A stretch of 8,241 bases of DNA, from contig CAJXTM010000118.1 in NCBI GenBank assembly GCA_913061385.1, positions 1 through 8,241 on the forward strand, in the 5' to 3' direction. Position 1 is the first letter of the stretch. Every line of letters starts with the position of its first letter. Origin of the DNA: an uncultured Rhodopirellula sp. GTDB taxonomy: Bacteria > Planctomycetota > Planctomycetia > Pirellulales > Pirellulaceae. Under the pieces are notes generated by a model that ran no database searches, was not told where the DNA came from, and saw nothing but the letters and a program-made list of their open reading frames with translations. A program made the translations under genes and the position numbers. Positions 7,610-8,241 of this stretch are shown here, in pieces.

Positions 7610-8193
7610 GGTGCCCTGTCGGTTGAGAAATGGGTAGCTGGAACGACCGCACGTGGTGGTTTAGTCATGTTTCTTTTGGATGTGAAAATCAACGGTGATC
7701 GCTGTCCCTGCTCAGGGCAGGGTACATTATAGGTTCGACTCCAACGCTTTGAATTCGGGTCAAAATCGGTTTGCCAAAAGTCGTTGCCGTGGACATTTTG
7801 GTCCAGAGATTTTCCGTCGATGGTGAGATTGTAGCCGCTGTGTGATGTCAAATCATGGATGGTGACAGGAACGTACCCAAGACCGCCTGAAAATGTGAAA
7901 GCTGCCTTTCCATTCTCGGCAGGGGATTTGGATGGCAGGGGATTTGGATGGCAGGGGATTTGGATGGCAGGGAACAGACCAGTGAGTCGTCCAGTTGTTA
8001 CTTTTACATTTCGCTGATTTCCCTTTGCTTGACGATGAATCATCTGCCAGGAATTGGCTTTCCAATTCAAGGCACGACGAAGATTGTTGTCTGGTCCGTA
8101 ATCGTCATCAGCACGTATCGGCAGAATAACGTGCTCGATGGTTGAGTCCCCTGAGGGAATCACCTGCAATCCCGGTCGGGCCGCGAGTATCAA
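7606..8193 (-). CDS. C-terminal part of unrecognised exported-type protein, truncated by contig end
   Basis: The last 195 residues of a larger protein; its start is outside the contig and any residues coded beyond 8193 are adapter. I do not recognise the family with confidence. What can be seen is an acidic stretch (PIRADDDYGPDNNLRRAL), then a beta-rich region (NVKVTTGRLTGLF), a 16-residue proline-rich insertion created by a 16-bp tandem repeat, and a second beta-rich module (AAFTFSGGLGYVPVTIHDL, then NDFWQTDFDPNSKRWSRTYNVP) that looks like a C-terminal sandwich domain of planctomycete carbohydrate-related proteins. The tail after about 7725 is basic and irregular. The TGA stop (7608-7606) overlaps the ATG of the downstream propeller gene by four bases, so the two are very likely co-transcribed and translationally coupled, which suggests a shared extracellular sugar-related job (inference). 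Confidence 0.65.
   Translation of the reverse strand: MILAARPGLQVIPSGDSTIEHVILPIRADDDYGPDNNLRRALNWKANSWQMIHRQAKGNQRNVKVTTGRLTGLFPAIQIPCHPNPLPSKSPAENGKAAFTFSGGLGYVPVTIHDLTSHSGYNLTIDGKSLDQNVHGNDFWQTDFDPNSKRWSRTYNVPCPEQGQRSPLIFTSKRNMTKPPRAVVPATHFSTDRAP
7918..7973 (-). repeat. 16-bp tandem repeat, three full units plus a partial unit
   Basis: On the plus strand GGCAGGGGATTTGGAT is repeated perfectly at 7918-7933, 7934-7949 and 7950-7965, followed by a partial unit GGCAGGGA (7966-7973, one mismatch). It lies inside the minus-strand coding region. Because 16 is not a multiple of three, each unit is read in a different frame; three units together encode 16 residues (AIQIPCHPNPLPSKSP). Removing all three joins LFPA directly to ENGK, which looks like the ancestral sequence. 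The copies are identical, pointing to a recent expansion or an assembly error in copy number. Confidence 0.95.
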
Positions 8194-8241
8194 CTGTCTC
8201 TTATACACATCTGACGCTGCCGACGACTCCTTACGTGTAGA
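8194..8241 (-). other. Nextera adapter, i5 side, reverse orientation (sequencing artefact)
   Basis: This is the exact reverse complement of the adapter at the left end: mosaic end (8194-8212), Read 1 overhang (8213-8226), i5 index (8227-8234) and the P5 primer tail (8235-8241). Read on the minus strand it again supplies a false GTG start and the residues MYKRQ to the truncated gene. The genuine sequence ends at 8193. Confidence 0.98.

Noticed and set aside
7918..7973. CRISPR-like or iteron-like array
   Set aside because: The 16-bp units are directly adjacent with no spacers, there are no cas or rep genes, and the repeat lies inside a coding region.
1..8241. An 8-kb transposon bounded by perfect 47-bp inverted repeats with Tn5 mosaic ends
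   Set aside because: The repeats include an Illumina index and primer sequence, and there is no transposase gene in the window. They are library adapters.

Overview
The window looks like a metagenomic or draft-genome contig from a Planctomycetota bacterium, probably a Pirellulales-type relative. This is inferred from gene content and not from a marker gene. The main evidence is an adjacent PSCyt1-PSCyt2-PSD1 (DUF1549/DUF1553) gene and DUF1501 gene, a pair that is hugely expanded in Planctomycetota, together with an arylsulfatase-type sulfatase and planctomycete-style secreted sugar-active-looking proteins. Both ends of the window (1-47 and 8194-8241) are not biological. They are Nextera transposase adapter with an i5 index, present as a perfect inverted pair, so the genuine insert is 48-8193.

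Layout: (1) 48-1052 (+) is the C-terminal two-thirds of a sulfatase cut by the contig edge. (2) 1053-1515 is a 463-bp gap with no convincing gene. (3) 1516-4653 (+) is a 1045-residue secreted di-heme PSCyt1/PSCyt2/PSD1 protein with a beta-rich module of roughly 190 residues inserted into the C-terminal part of PSD1. (4) 4720-6156 (+) is a Tat-exported DUF1501 protein, 66 bp downstream and almost certainly co-transcribed. (5) Converging from the other strand, 7606-8193 (-) is the C-terminal end of an unrecognised protein. It overlaps by ATGA with 6185-7609 (-), a secreted beta-propeller protein of the GH43/GH32-like type. The two convergent stops are only 28 bp apart.

Together the genes fit an exported polysaccharide-processing locus: a sulfatase to remove sulfate esters, a propeller protein of glycosidase or lectin-like fold, and the DUF1501/PSCyt pair, whose biochemical role is not established. 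The functional link between the two convergent groups is inference. The most sequence-specific oddity is a 16-bp tandem repeat inside the 7606-8193 gene. Exactly three extra units (48 bp) add 16 residues without shifting frame, while gain or loss of one or two units would shift it.
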